Shown piece by piece: positions 18,055-28,065 of a stretch of DNA of 64,000 nucleotides. Location: the NCBI GenBank assembly GCA_947243795.1, contig OX365935.1, positions 248,001-312,000 of the forward strand, read 5' to 3'. Every line of letters starts with the position of its first letter. Positions within the stretch are counted from its first letter, which is position 1. This DNA comes from Saccharomyces uvarum. Its lineage: Eukaryota; Ascomycota; Saccharomycetes; Saccharomycetales; Saccharomycetaceae. Under the pieces are notes generated by a model that had not been told where the DNA came from, ran no database searches, and saw nothing but the letters and a program-made list of their open reading frames with translations. A program made the position numbers and the translations under genes.

Positions 18055-21000
18055 TTATATATTGTCCTTTTCGTAATCTGATAGTAAATATATCGAAATA
18101 TTCTCACCATAGTTAATACCGAATTGCGCTTCTATTTGAATACTCTGATCAAACCAAGCTTGCATCATCGACGCCCTATTCTTTGCCCATACGTCCATTA
18201 TCATACTGGAGTTTTTTGAGCTTATGCCTTTAGTCTTCACAAATGCACATAAATCTAAAATGATACCATGCTTATTCAATAGTTCTGAAACAATTAATGT
18301 CGTCAAGTTACCTAAGATAGGATTGTGGCGGTCCTTACATCTAATCAAGCATACTAACAATCCGCCTGCCTTGGCGATCAAACAACTACCAATATCAGCG
18401 TGTACATCTTTAACAGTTCTCTCCAAATCGCTAACAAAATGTGTTAATCCCAAGATTTCAATTGTTTCATGAATACTTCCCAAAACGAATAACAAGTTCA
18501 AACCAATAACCTCTCCTTGTGAATTGGTACAGCTGACATTTTTGATGAAACCCAAATCACCTGTCCTTAAATAACTCAATGTATTATTCATCTCGCTTTT
18601 CATCTTGCTCTTGAATTGTTCGGTAATGAATGGATCTTTGTACAATTTGTTCTTTGAGCCATTACATACATAGTAATCGAATGCATTTGCCTCCGAACAG
18701 CACCAAATCTCACCAAATTCTCCATCAACACATGGTAACAGGGTTTCTGGATTGACCACAGAAACATCTGTGCACACCGGAACAACACCAGAATCTTGGA
18801 CCCTGATATAAGTTCCTCCATTCATTGCCATATCATTTACGTCAACTTCTCTTATGATACCTTCTCTCAGTGAAACGGGATCAAGATATAGGTCGATTGG
18901 AGGGATATCTAAGTATGATCTTAACGAGATAATCGGATTGAAATGATGTTGGTAGAGATAGTTTATTTGTGTAGAAGCTAGAGAGATAGTTGAATATCGT
19001 TTTAAAATATTCTCGATTGTATAAACTCTTGGTCTATTGGGGAAAGGAATCATAATATTTCGAACGCTTTTAAAGACGTCTCCTCTGACCGAACTAGAAG
19101 TGTTGTTCTTGCTTGAGTTTAAGTTTTCCTTTCTATTTTTAGATCCATTAATTAAGTTGGAGGCTCTATCCAGTAAAGAATAAAACGTTTCGATCTTCAA
19201 ATACAAATCTTTTACGTTTAGATTTTGCAGACCAATTAAAAATTCCTTAGGGTCAGTCAGCACATCAGTAAGGCCAAATAAACATGTAGCAGCGCCTGCA
19301 TAAATACCCAAAAAACAACTGAACATAAACCCCAATCCACTTGTATGTGAACATATGGAAAAAAGTGGACTATTATTCCTCAACTGCAACGTTTCTTTAA
19401 TTATTTTACTTGCATTAAGTAGGGACGAATGTGTCATGGTCACATGAACATTCGACGCCACATCATATTCTGTGTTTATCCATATGACGCATGGTGTCAT
19501 ATTGATCCTGGTACCTGGTTTGGCCCCAAATTTCTGCTTCAGCACATTTTTAAACATAGATATCGTCAACGCATTCTTAACCTTAACTTTGGAAAAAACT
19601 GTTATTTTAGGTATTAAACTTTTGTACCTTTTGAAGCATTTGTTTATGACATTATTATCGTTTAATAAAGTGTGTAATTTAGCGTCAACAAATAGCCTTT
19701 TCACTTTGTAACTTTGAATAATATTAACCAAAAATTTTAGATCCTCCTCTACGGTAACCTCTTTGATACTTGGTAACGGAATGACCAAAAAATTACAAAA
19801 TAAACATGCCATAATCATTGCCACATATTCGACGGAGTTTTCGCACATGACAATAACACTGTCACCATACTTTAATAGGTTTTTTGATCCCACAATTTTT
19901 TTCAAAAAACCTGCAATAATTTTACCAAAGCTGGCCCACGAAACCTTTTTATGTACATTATTATCGTTATTACTTGAGGAATTGGCCAGATTTGTATTAG
20001 TACCATCGCTAAAGGCCGTCTCGTTCCCATAAATGGAGATCCTCCATTCCAGGATCTCCAAAATCGATTTAAAATCCGTAAGTTTGGCATGGCTTCTAGT
20101 GTCAACTGACTCTTCTCTGTAGTCGACACCGCTACATTGTAGAGCCAGTTTTGACTCGACGGGACCGCCAGTACGATAGCCGGGTTCATTCATATTGTAC
20201 TCTTCTTGCAGAGCCATTTTTCTCAATCTGGATAAATGCTCAGATAATATACTTTCATTATAGTAAGCGGAATGGGGCAAAAAATCTAATATAACATTGT
20301 CGAATTGAAATTTTACAAACTGTGCACCAAGGTCGTTGTTTAAGAATTTTTTCTCTACAGTACTATTGGCTAATTCTAAGGAACAGTATCTCCTAGGCAA
20401 AGTGTCTCTTGGTACAACTAAGATGCACATTGGTTGGATTTTATGAAAAATCCAAAGGATCCTATAAATTTGATCAGTTAAGTCGTTCATTTTCGCCTCC
20501 ACTTTTATTTTTTGTTTCTCAGTAAACGATATCAAGGTAGTGTCTGTTGCTGCATTACTTTTACCCTCTTCATCTGTTTTAGCCAGCGAGCTTTCTACCA
20601 CCATAACTAAAAAATGCTCTTCCTTATGATGTTGCAATTCAAACGCAGCAACCTCAAAAACTGTATTTACTGTTCTTACAACTGTTTCAGTAATTTGCTG
20701 CAAGTAATGGGATTCGACAGCCCTTTTACTTTCAGAAAATGCTTCAACACTCAAAGCTGAAGTATTCGCAGATTTAATAGTTTCCTCAACCACTGGTTTA
20801 CTGATATTTGTAGAAGGTTGGCCGGAGTTTTTGACATGTAATAGGTTTGATGTGTGTGCCCAATTTGACAGTCTAATCAACTTATTTTGTAAAAACATAT
20901 CTTCTATAAGCGAAAGCACATATATCTTTCCGTTGTGAACAAACCCCATAAGCTTGGTTCTCATAAAGTAGGTGTTAGCAGGACAAATATTCAAAATGGT

Positions 21001-23007
21001 ATCCAATTGCTCGGTAACAGCTTGCGTTTCGCCCTTAGGCATTTCATACCTTGCCCACGCGAACATTTCAGAATAGTTAAGTTTTGCTTTGAATACGAAT
21101 TCGTTCACTTTATCCATCTGATAAAATTCATCGGTTATATGGCTAGAAGAAATCCATATTTCACCAACAGTCAGATCCTGGACCAATGTGTTAGTATCCG
21201 GATTGACCACGCATAGCGTGACGTCAGGAATTGGGAAACCAAATGCCTCCAATTTCAGATAATCCTTAAAAGAACTTGATGCATTAATCATGGCCGTTAT
21301 GCTACATTCAACCTCATTAAGCTTTAATTTTTCACGGTTTATAAATAGCTCATTCTGTAACCTTAGTTTCGAATTATGAATGGGAAAGTTCTCTAAATTT
21401 CCCAATTGATCTCTAATAGAAATGAATATACCACCAAAATCTAATAAAGTTAACATGGGAGAATAGCAGAATGGAGCATCGATACATCCTAAGTTCTTTA
21501 GCCATTTATGAACAACCATTTCAGTCACATCGGTGTCTATAGTGGTGCATGAGGTCAAACATGATTTGATGCAACTAAAATCTATTTTGTGCTTCCTGGA
21601 AAATGCAGATTCTGGATTTTCCAAATAATTGATAACAACCTGCTTCAGTTGCAGCTGATCGTTTAATAAAATATCAGCTCTAAATTTATCGATTATGTTT
21701 TCATACCCTCCAGGCCGCTGCAATATACTACTATCAATAGAAATCAAAAGATTGCCTGTGAACAGGTTAAAAAGGACACCCATAATCAAACCTGTTGATC
21801 TGGTGGGGTCCAAACTGTTCAAAATGACAAACCTTGAAAGCGTTGACACAATTCTCTTATGAAACGGCTTCCTGACACTTTGAGATTTTTGTTTCCAATG
21901 AGGCATCGATCGAGAGTTTAATATTTTTGTCATCGTTTCAAATTGATTTATCAGAATGTTATGCTTCATGACAACGCCAGACAGACGACCTAATGGCGTT
22001 CTAGTAAACTCTACATATGAAATGTTCGGTATGTCAAAAGTAGGAGAGCTTTTTTTTGCTTTCGTGTACGTACCTAAATCATCTGTCCTGACAAATTTGA
22101 TTTGTTGGAAGACATCATTTTTAACAAGTTTAACTTTTGAATGGTTTGTAGATGAATGCAAATTATCTAGTTGTTTATGACATGCGTTTGAAATCAAAAC
22201 ATATTTAGAATTTGTTACCTTGATAATTTCAAGAACCTCATGCAAGGAATATGTTTCCAACGAAATTGGGACGGCTGCCATACCAGCAATAAAACAACCC
22301 AGTAGTGCAATAGTAAACTCAATGACATCATTTTTATTGTACCATAGTAAAATCTTATCCATTTTATAAAGGTGACTCTTATTTAATTCATGAGCCACCC
22401 TTTCCGCTTTCAAGTAAAGTTTATCCCATGTAATAAAGGTTTCTTTACCTTTAGAATTTATACTAATCATTGCTGTTTGGCCATCACAATGTTCGAATCG
22501 TCCTCTCAAAATCAGTGGCAAAGAATCTGTCATTGTCGTATCTCCACCGGCCGTGATTTCAGGCTCAATGTGTCTTGGCAATAACGGAATCATAGGATTA
22601 TAAACCGTATCCTTCACTGACGCCTTTTCATCAGCAGAACCTGGCAATGACGATTGTAAAGAAGCAGCATACCTTTTACTGCGTCTCCTAGGGGTACAAT
22701 TTGCGGAGCTTGAGTTCATGGTTGTGACACGATATATGGAATGTCGCCTATCAACAGAGGTTGGAGTGGATAATATGGATGATGCCAGACTGGGATTTCT
22801 CTTGTGCAAACGTTTTGATTTTCTCGAATTTGGAGATCGAAGTGGAGTATAGGGCCTCATTTGTGAAATTTCAAATTTATCCAATAGTTGCTTTCTTTTG
22901 GTCTCATAACCCTTTCTTGTTAGGTTTTCATCTTTATAATCTTGAATTAACTCGTTCAATCGACTCTGCAGGTCTAGAGGCAAGTTCGGAGGAATAGAAA
23001 AATCCAT
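18055..23007 (-). CDS. CMR2: Cmr2, DIP2-family tandem adenylate-forming-domain protein
   Basis: A 1650-residue homologue of animal DIP2, near the S. cerevisiae YOR093C length (1648). An N-terminal DMAP1-binding motif (about 5-50) precedes two large acyl-CoA-synthetase-like domains (about 165-700 and 950-1640). Their usual nucleotide loop rich in Ser, Thr and Gly is replaced by sequences such as EFTRTPLGRLSG, so ordinary adenylation is doubtful. The family is linked to selective diacylglycerol balance. The start MDFSIPP is chosen by match; an open frame reaches 8 codons further without ATG. CMR2 and ARF3 are divergent. Confidence 0.95.
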   Translation of the reverse strand: MDFSIPPNLPLDLQSRLNELIQDYKDENLTRKGYETKRKQLLDKFEISQMRPYTPLRSPNSRKSKRLHKRNPSLASSILSTPTSVDRRHSIYRVTTMNSSSANCTPRRRSKRYAASLQSSLPGSADEKASVKDTVYNPMIPLLPRHIEPEITAGGDTTMTDSLPLILRGRFEHCDGQTAMISINSKGKETFITWDKLYLKAERVAHELNKSHLYKMDKILLWYNKNDVIEFTIALLGCFIAGMAAVPISLETYSLHEVLEIIKVTNSKYVLISNACHKQLDNLHSSTNHSKVKLVKNDVFQQIKFVRTDDLGTYTKAKKSSPTFDIPNISYVEFTRTPLGRLSGVVMKHNILINQFETMTKILNSRSMPHWKQKSQSVRKPFHKRIVSTLSRFVILNSLDPTRSTGLIMGVLFNLFTGNLLISIDSSILQRPGGYENIIDKFRADILLNDQLQLKQVVINYLENPESAFSRKHKIDFSCIKSCLTSCTTIDTDVTEMVVHKWLKNLGCIDAPFCYSPMLTLLDFGGIFISIRDQLGNLENFPIHNSKLRLQNELFINREKLKLNEVECSITAMINASSSFKDYLKLEAFGFPIPDVTLCVVNPDTNTLVQDLTVGEIWISSSHITDEFYQMDKVNEFVFKAKLNYSEMFAWARYEMPKGETQAVTEQLDTILNICPANTYFMRTKLMGFVHNGKIYVLSLIEDMFLQNKLIRLSNWAHTSNLLHVKNSGQPSTNISKPVVEETIKSANTSALSVEAFSESKRAVESHYLQQITETVVRTVNTVFEVAAFELQHHKEEHFLVMVVESSLAKTDEEGKSNAATDTTLISFTEKQKIKVEAKMNDLTDQIYRILWIFHKIQPMCILVVPRDTLPRRYCSLELANSTVEKKFLNNDLGAQFVKFQFDNVILDFLPHSAYYNESILSEHLSRLRKMALQEEYNMNEPGYRTGGPVESKLALQCSGVDYREESVDTRSHAKLTDFKSILEILEWRISIYGNETAFSDGTNTNLANSSSNNDNNVHKKVSWASFGKIIAGFLKKIVGSKNLLKYGDSVIVMCENSVEYVAMIMACLFCNFLVIPLPSIKEVTVEEDLKFLVNIIQSYKVKRLFVDAKLHTLLNDNNVINKCFKRYKSLIPKITVFSKVKVKNALTISMFKNVLKQKFGAKPGTRINMTPCVIWINTEYDVASNVHVTMTHSSLLNASKIIKETLQLRNNSPLFSICSHTSGLGFMFSCFLGIYAGAATCLFGLTDVLTDPKEFLIGLQNLNVKDLYLKIETFYSLLDRASNLINGSKNRKENLNSSKNNTSSSVRGDVFKSVRNIMIPFPNRPRVYTIENILKRYSTISLASTQINYLYQHHFNPIISLRSYLDIPPIDLYLDPVSLREGIIREVDVNDMAMNGGTYIRVQDSGVVPVCTDVSVVNPETLLPCVDGEFGEIWCCSEANAFDYYVCNGSKNKLYKDPFITEQFKSKMKSEMNNTLSYLRTGDLGFIKNVSCTNSQGEVIGLNLLFVLGSIHETIEILGLTHFVSDLERTVKDVHADIGSCLIAKAGGLLVCLIRCKDRHNPILGNLTTLIVSELLNKHGIILDLCAFVKTKGISSKNSSMIMDVWAKNRASMMQAWFDQSIQIEAQFGINYGENISIYLLSDYEKDNI

Positions 23008-23360
23008 TAAGCTCAATTCACTATGATACACGCGTTATATGGAAATGGACTATTCTATGATTAAACTCAAGGCGACAAATACTACATTCTTTAGTCCTCT
23101 TTTGAGTATACTATTAATGGCAATAAATGTCTTGGAAAATGATCGGATTTTGGTGACTTGAATGATTACCCGTCCAAATTTATGTAATCAAAATATTCTA
23201 AATAATGAAGACAATGAAGATGCATGCAACCTCCAGACCATATTTGCTAATCGCATGTCCCTTCAAAAGCAAAACCTAAATCGGAGCTAAATATCGAGGC
23301 TTCTTTGGAATTGGAGAGGAGGCAAAAACTTAAGTAAAAAAAGAGCAATTGAATGCAAAG
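23008..23360. other. CMR2 - ARF3 divergent promoter
   Basis: A 353-base shared promoter. An MluI-type ACGCGT at 23030-23035 is only 22 bases from the CMR2 start. Nothing else stands out. Confidence 0.55.
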
Positions 23361-23912
23361 ATGGGTAATTCAATTTCAAAGGCTCTAGGAAGATTATTTG
23401 GTTCAAAAGAAATGAAAATTTTGATGCTAGGTCTGGATAAGGCTGGTAAGACGACAATATTGTACAAATTGAAACTAAACAAAATCAAGACGGCTACACC
23501 AACTGTCGGATTCAATGTCGAAACCGTTAATTACAAGAATGTGAAATTTAATATGTGGGATGTAGGTGGGCAACAACGACTAAGACCTCTCTGGAGACAT
23601 TATTTCCCCGCCACTACTGCGCTGATATTTGTGATAGATTCTAGCGATAGAGACCGTATGAAGGAGGCCAAAGAGGAGTTATATAGTATCATAGGGGAGA
23701 AAGAGATGGAGAAAGTGGTACTGCTTGTGTGGGCAAACAAACAAGATTTGAAAGATGCAATGAAGCCTCAAGAGGTTTCTAATTTTTTGGAATTGGAGCA
23801 AAACTTGAAAAATCAACCTTGGTGTGTGATTGGTAGTAACGCTTTGTCTGGACAGGGTCTTGTTGAAGGGTTGTCCTGGATTTCCAATAGCGCAGATGCT
23901 CCCAAAAAATAA
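23361..23912 (+). CDS. ARF3: Arf3, Arf6-type small GTPase
   Basis: A 183-residue Arf-family GTPase that acts at the plasma membrane in bud-site selection and actin polarity. Met1-Gly2 with NSISK gives a likely N-myristoylation site. GLDKAGKT (24-31), WDVGGQ (66-71) and NKQD (126-129) are intact. The start at 23361 matches S. cerevisiae Arf3; four more open codons upstream begin only at TTG. Its stop lies 207 bases from the RKI1 stop (convergent). Confidence 0.98.
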   Translation: MGNSISKALGRLFGSKEMKILMLGLDKAGKTTILYKLKLNKIKTATPTVGFNVETVNYKNVKFNMWDVGGQQRLRPLWRHYFPATTALIFVIDSSDRDRMKEAKEELYSIIGEKEMEKVVLLVWANKQDLKDAMKPQEVSNFLELEQNLKNQPWCVIGSNALSGQGLVEGLSWISNSADAPKK

Positions 23913-24119
23913 GCATTGCATATTTTGATGTTAAACTTGCGTGCTCCTGTCGATCTTTCTTCGTTCTCTTTTTAATCATACCCAGGAAAATTTTTTTTCC
24001 CATAAAAGAAATAGTAATCAAATAGTTAAATAACTTTTAATAATATAATATACAAAGTAAAAGCACATTTGAGAAAATTCGAGCATAATTCCTTTTTCAG
24101 GTTTGTGTTTTATTTTCAT

Positions 24120-24896
24120 TCACTTTGTCACAAGTTCAACAGTGCCATCGGAATTACCAAAGTAAGCTTTCGAAGCATTATCGATGAACAAACCCGTTTC
24201 CACTACACCGACTAACAATTTGATATCTGTATGTAATTTTCTTGGATCCTTAATTTCGCCAAAGTCCGCATCGATAATGAAGTTACTATTGTCAGTTACA
24301 ACAGGACCTGCTTTAGCAGACCCACCTTGTCTGATATCGACCTTGTCTGCATGCAATTGTTCTAACAAGTCGTTCTTAACTCTAACGTATGCAGAAGGTA
24401 CGATTTCGATGGGAACACCTTGTCTCCAGTTCTTACCCAAATGCTTTGGAGATTTCTTTCTTGAATCAGCAACGATAATGAACGTTTTGGCACTGGTGCT
24501 GACCAGTTTTTCTTGGAATAAACAAGCTCCACCACCTTTAATCAACTGCAAATGCTCATCTACTTCATCTGCACCGTCAAAAGCTATGTCAATACGAGGA
24601 TACTGTTCAATAGAGCCTAATTGCAGTTTGTTATCCAGGATCAAGTTCCTGGATTGGAAGCCTGTTGGAATACAAACGAATTTAGACACCAAGTCGGAAT
24701 ATTCAGAATCCTGTAGATACTGCCCGATTCTCTCGGCAACATAGACCACCGTACTACCACTACCGATTCCGACAATTTTATGCTCATCGAATTTCAAATT
24801 TTCATCGACAGCTCTGTATGCAGCAGCTCTTTTGGCATCCTCCAAAGGGTTACCTAAGGATTCTAACCCATCAATTCTAGGAACGCTGGCAGCCAT
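24120..24896 (-). CDS. RKI1: Rki1, ribose-5-phosphate isomerase
   Basis: A 258-residue RpiA-type isomerase, the same length as S. cerevisiae Rki1. It interconverts ribulose-5-phosphate and ribose-5-phosphate in the cytosolic pentose phosphate pathway and is essential. Active-site segments GSGST (45-49), DGADE (107-111) and KGGGA (120-124) are present. The start MAASVPR is chosen by match; open codons further upstream begin at TTG. The promoter carries RRPE and PAC elements about 250 bases upstream and a carbon-source element at about 325 bases. Confidence 0.98.
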   Translation of the reverse strand: MAASVPRIDGLESLGNPLEDAKRAAAYRAVDENLKFDEHKIVGIGSGSTVVYVAERIGQYLQDSEYSDLVSKFVCIPTGFQSRNLILDNKLQLGSIEQYPRIDIAFDGADEVDEHLQLIKGGGACLFQEKLVSTSAKTFIIVADSRKKSPKHLGKNWRQGVPIEIVPSAYVRVKNDLLEQLHADKVDIRQGGSAKAGPVVTDNSNFIIDADFGEIKDPRKLHTDIKLLVGVVETGLFIDNASKAYFGNSDGTVELVTK

Positions 24897-25139
24897 TTCT
24901 TTTTTTTTATATGTATTAGATTGCAATATGCAATATGCAGAATTTATGTGGCACGATGCTGTGTTTCACAAGAATATCGAATAATGAATAGTATTTAGAG
25001 AAGGAACTGCATTAAATAAGAACCGAAAATATCACCATCACAAGGCAGCCGTACATATATTATATCATCAAAAGCGCTTCTAGAGAAGTGGCACCCAATT
25101 ACGAATCAAATAAAATTTCACCGAGTCAATCGCACTTTC

Positions 25140-25168
25140 CTCATCGCAAAAATTTTTCAGCTCATCGC
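25140..25168. promoter_or_regulatory. PAC-like, RRPE and PAC cluster of RKI1
   Basis: CTCATCGC (25140-25147) is followed directly by AAAAATTTTT (25148-25157) and then AGCTCATCGC (25159-25168), the exact reverse of PAC GCGATGAGCT. This is the ribosome-biogenesis regulon signature, about 250 bases upstream of RKI1 and 1.2 kb from RPS7A, so RKI1 is the likely target. Confidence 0.6.
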
Positions 25169-25221
25169 GATTTTTCGCCGTCGGTCTTAAATATTTAGAC
25201 CCAGTGCATACTATTGTTATC

Positions 25222-25232
25222 CCATTCGTCCG
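25222..25232 (+). promoter_or_regulatory. carbon-source response element match
   Basis: CCATTCGTCCG matches the CSRE CCRTYCRTCCG at all 11 positions. CSREs are bound by Cat8 and Sip4 on non-fermentable carbon. It lies about 325 bases upstream of RKI1. Confidence 0.45.
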
Positions 25233-25867
25233 GTAAAAGGGGGGCGGTACTCCAGCTTTCTAAGGCAACCAACTGCCGGAGGTTCTAGCCATTAATAGGC
25301 CGTAAAACGGTAGTTCAAATGCCATACGCGACGGCTCAGTGTTGCAAGGCACTTTCTTGCTAGTGTACTCTAGTATAGTCTTGATCGAAATGCCGGTTCG
25401 CCTTTCATGAATGCATTCAAACGATGGGGAACACCATTGGACGGAGGCAGAATCTACAAAAACAAATTCCTAGAAGGAGCGAGGACAGGTCTTATATTGT
25501 AGAGCCACTAATTTTAAACAGTTTAGTATTGGTGCTAAAAGTGAGAGCGGTATTATAGCCCAAAGTGGTAAATGCAGATAAGACGACTACAAAATCCTTC
25601 AGAGTGTCATGTTATACCCAGATAATGATGGAGACGTTATCCTGAACCAGAGACACCCAGAAACTTCTCTGCATTCAATTTCAATAGTGCTCATCCTTTG
25701 TTGATAGTACAAACTTTGAATTCTGAAAAAGTAACCTTCCAGAATAGGATCAACTTGCCTGGCTTTGTGTCATTTATCATATATACGCTACTGCACGCTT
25801 CTTTTTTTTTTCAACGTGCGGCTCTACCACGACCGCAATTGAAACCAAAGTGCCGACTGTCTTTTTT

Positions 25868-25910
25868 TAAAACCCATACAATGCGAAAGTGTAGTGTACA
25901 TCCAAACATC
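25868..25910 (+). promoter_or_regulatory. tandem Rap1-like sites of RPS7A
   Basis: AAAACCCATACAAT region (13 bases from 25868) matches ACAYCCRTACATY at 11 of 13 positions; ACATCCAAACATC (25898-25910) matches at 12 of 13. Same orientation, 30 bases apart, is typical of ribosomal protein promoters, though about 470 bases from the ATG is on the far side. Confidence 0.5.
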
Positions 25911-25980
25911 TTAACCCTTTTGAGATAGTGAAAAATTATAAACCAAAAAACAGTCTGTGGCTTTGGAACAAATTCGGATG

Positions 25981-26203
25981 CGCTTGCTAGGAGATTTGCC
26001 GGTGATTGTTACACCGCTAGGCAGGTTTCGAAAGTTCTCCCCGCCCCGTAGGGAGACACCGTTCTGCCTGGGATTGCTCTACACTCGCCTTTCACTTTCG
26101 ATTTATCCCGGGTGTGGCAGCTCAGCAGCTCTTGTTTCCGCCTAGGAATGGTGCTTGCCGGCATCAGTAGGCTACACTATGGTAATCCCACCGCTTGCTA
26201 GGA
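25981..26203. repeat. CTAG-centred repeated motif in the RPS7A promoter
   Basis: CGCTTGCTAGGA occurs exactly at 25981-25992 and 26192-26203. Related words GCTAGGCAGG (near 26020) and CCTAGGAATG (near 26142) lie between, and a CGGTG/CACCG inverted pair lies near 26000. They sit between the Rap1-like sites and the gene, where RP promoters carry a second factor site. Confidence 0.45.
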
Positions 26204-26378
26204 ATATGCTAGCCGAACCACTATGCGATAATCCAGGTACTGCGCTAGAGTCTTGCTAATCTGTTAAGTCTTATTACATTACGGTAACGTATTACAATTT
26301 GAATAAAATTGGTCTTTAAGATTTAGTATATCTCTTGTTTTAATATAGTTGAAAGGAAGAAAGATCATCACGAACAAC

Positions 26379-27340
26379 ATGTCTGCTCCACAAGCCAAGA
26401 TTTTGTCTCAAGCTCCAACTGAATTGGAATTACAAGTTGCTCAAGCTTTCATTGAATTAGAAAATTCTTCTCCAGAATTGAAAGCTGAATTGAGACCTTT
26501 GCAATTCAAGTCCATCAGAGAAGTATGTTAATTATTTTGAGTCTAAATACAAGAATAATGAAGAGTACAAACGGAAAAACAGTAAATGATAAAAATCACA
26601 AAGCATTTAAATCCATGAAATAGAACGATGGAAGTAAATATAGACATAACTGACTGCTGCATGAATCCTATCAACAAGCGTACCTAATATTTTAAAATTT
26701 TCCGAGAAACAGAGTAACCGATCACGATAGAGGAACTGTTGCACATACTGTATTATACATAACAAAAATTTCGTTAAACCGTTTCCAACAACTTTGACTT
26801 CGCGAGAAATGCCCATGTATATATTATTTCCCGATTATTGGTCCTGACTCTTCAATATGCCTAAACATTACCTGCTCATCAAATTTACTAACATAATTTT
26901 TTTTTCAATAGATTGACGTCGCTGGTGGTAAGAAGGCTTTGGCCATTTTCGTTCCAGTCCCATCTTTGGCTGGTTTCCACAAGGTTCAAACTAAGTTGAC
27001 CCGTGAATTGGAAAAGAAATTCCAAGACCGTCATGTCATCTTCTTGGCTGAAAGAAGAATCTTGCCAAAACCATCTAGAACATCTAGACAAGTCCAAAAG
27101 AGACCAAGATCCAGAACTTTAACTGCTGTTCATGACAAGGTCTTGGAAGACTTAGTCTTCCCAACTGAAATTGTCGGTAAGAGAGTTAGATATTTGGTTG
27201 GTGGTAACAAGATCCAAAAAGTCTTGTTAGACTCCAAGGATGTCCAACAAATCGATTACAAATTGGAATCTTTCCAAGCTGTTTACAACAAGTTGACTGG
27301 TAAGCAAATTGTTTTCGAAATTCCAAGTGAAACTCATTAA
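26379..27340 (+). CDS. RPS7A: Rps7A, 40S ribosomal protein eS7 (two exons)
   Basis: Spliced gene: exon 1 is 26379-26522 (48 codons, ending at Glu48), exon 2 is 26912-27340. The joined protein has 190 residues, as in S. cerevisiae, and is nearly identical. It is eS7, a small-subunit protein needed for 18S rRNA maturation; RPS7B is its duplicate. Codon use is strongly biased (TTG, AAG, GGT, TCC), as in other highly expressed genes. The ATG follows an A-rich leader. Upstream Rap1-like sites fit RP gene control. It is convergent with YOR097C. Confidence 0.98.
26523..26911 (+). other. RPS7A intron
   Basis: A 389-base spliceosomal intron. The 5' splice site is GTATGT (26523), the branch site TACTAAC is exact (26886-26892), and the 3' site CAATAG ends at 26911 after a T run. 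It separates codons 48 and 49 (phase 0). No snoRNA boxes were seen inside. Confidence 0.96.
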
Positions 27341-27561
27341 TTAATATAATAATATTTAAATCTTTATTATTAATTAGTAACAACTTTGTTTATTTTATAG
27401 TACAATAAGATAATAAAAATTCCAAAATTCAAAATAAGTCAATATTTCTTAAAATTGAAGTTCAACATATCCGTTGATTTTTCATGCGTATATATAGATA
27501 TATATATATATATCAACGACCCTTTTCTGCTAGCCACTGTGTTGACAACTCGTGAAGCAAT

Positions 27562-28065
27562 CTACTTATGTTGTGCCATATTTATGAAGTTTTCGTATCT
27601 ATTCGAATTAGATAGAACTGTTCTCGATGCGTCCTTAGGTGGGTTTTTAAGAGCCCTTGTACTACAGTCAATATAAGGAATAGTTGGTGCTTCCTTTGTT
27701 ATGGGGATTTCAAAATAGTTAAAAGATCCTATAGTATCGTCTTTCTCCGTTGGCATAGTCGTCTTCTTCGCTGTTTTGATTGGTTCAGCCACCTTTTCTT
27801 CAGATCTTCTTATACTTATTTTGAAATCATTGTAAGTGTATTTATTTGATACCACTCCGATAATGAAGACAATGCTTCCAATAATAACGAGAAATTTGCA
27901 TACCGACATTAAACCTACTAAAAGCCTACCTATAAATTTTTGTAAAACTGGTCCAATCATTGTCGTAAACACACATCCCACTAAAAACGATGGGAAATCA
28001 AGCACAATACCGTTTGGCCCACCTATTGCAATTTTCCATCGTAACCAGTTTCTGTTTAAATCCAT
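27562..28065 (-). CDS. YOR097C: YOR097C, small membrane protein of unknown function
   Basis: A 167-residue protein matching uncharacterised YOR097C. The start MDLNRNWLRW is the first ATG. Two hydrophobic spans (about 20-41 and 48-72) suggest a membrane anchor; the remaining C-terminal 95 residues are hydrophilic with Lys and Ser/Thr and end NRYENFINMAQHK. No enzyme motif is visible. It is convergent with RPS7A and upstream of NUP1's 3' end on the same strand. I assign no function. Confidence 0.9.
   Translation of the reverse strand: MDLNRNWLRWKIAIGGPNGIVLDFPSFLVGCVFTTMIGPVLQKFIGRLLVGLMSVCKFLVIIGSIVFIIGVVSNKYTYNDFKISIRRSEEKVAEPIKTAKKTTMPTEKDDTIGSFNYFEIPITKEAPTIPYIDCSTRALKNPPKDASRTVLSNSNRYENFINMAQHK

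Larger units (their letters stand above)
24897..26378. other. RKI1 - RPS7A divergent promoter
   Basis: One of the two longest intergenic stretches in the window (1482 bases). The RKI1 side has PAC-like, RRPE and PAC sites (25140-25168) and a CSRE (25222-25232). The RPS7A side has two Rap1-like sites (25868-25910) followed by a GC-richer block (25960-26240) with repeated CTAG motifs. I see no tRNA, snoRNA box pair or convincing ORF. Confidence 0.6.

Noticed and set aside
23030-23035. ACGCGT (MBF core) by CMR2
   Set aside because: Only 22 bases from the CMR2 start and single, so more likely leader sequence than a promoter site.
25698-25928. 76-codon frame in the RKI1-RPS7A spacer
   Set aside because: Runs through the Rap1-like sites and T runs; no resemblance to a protein family.
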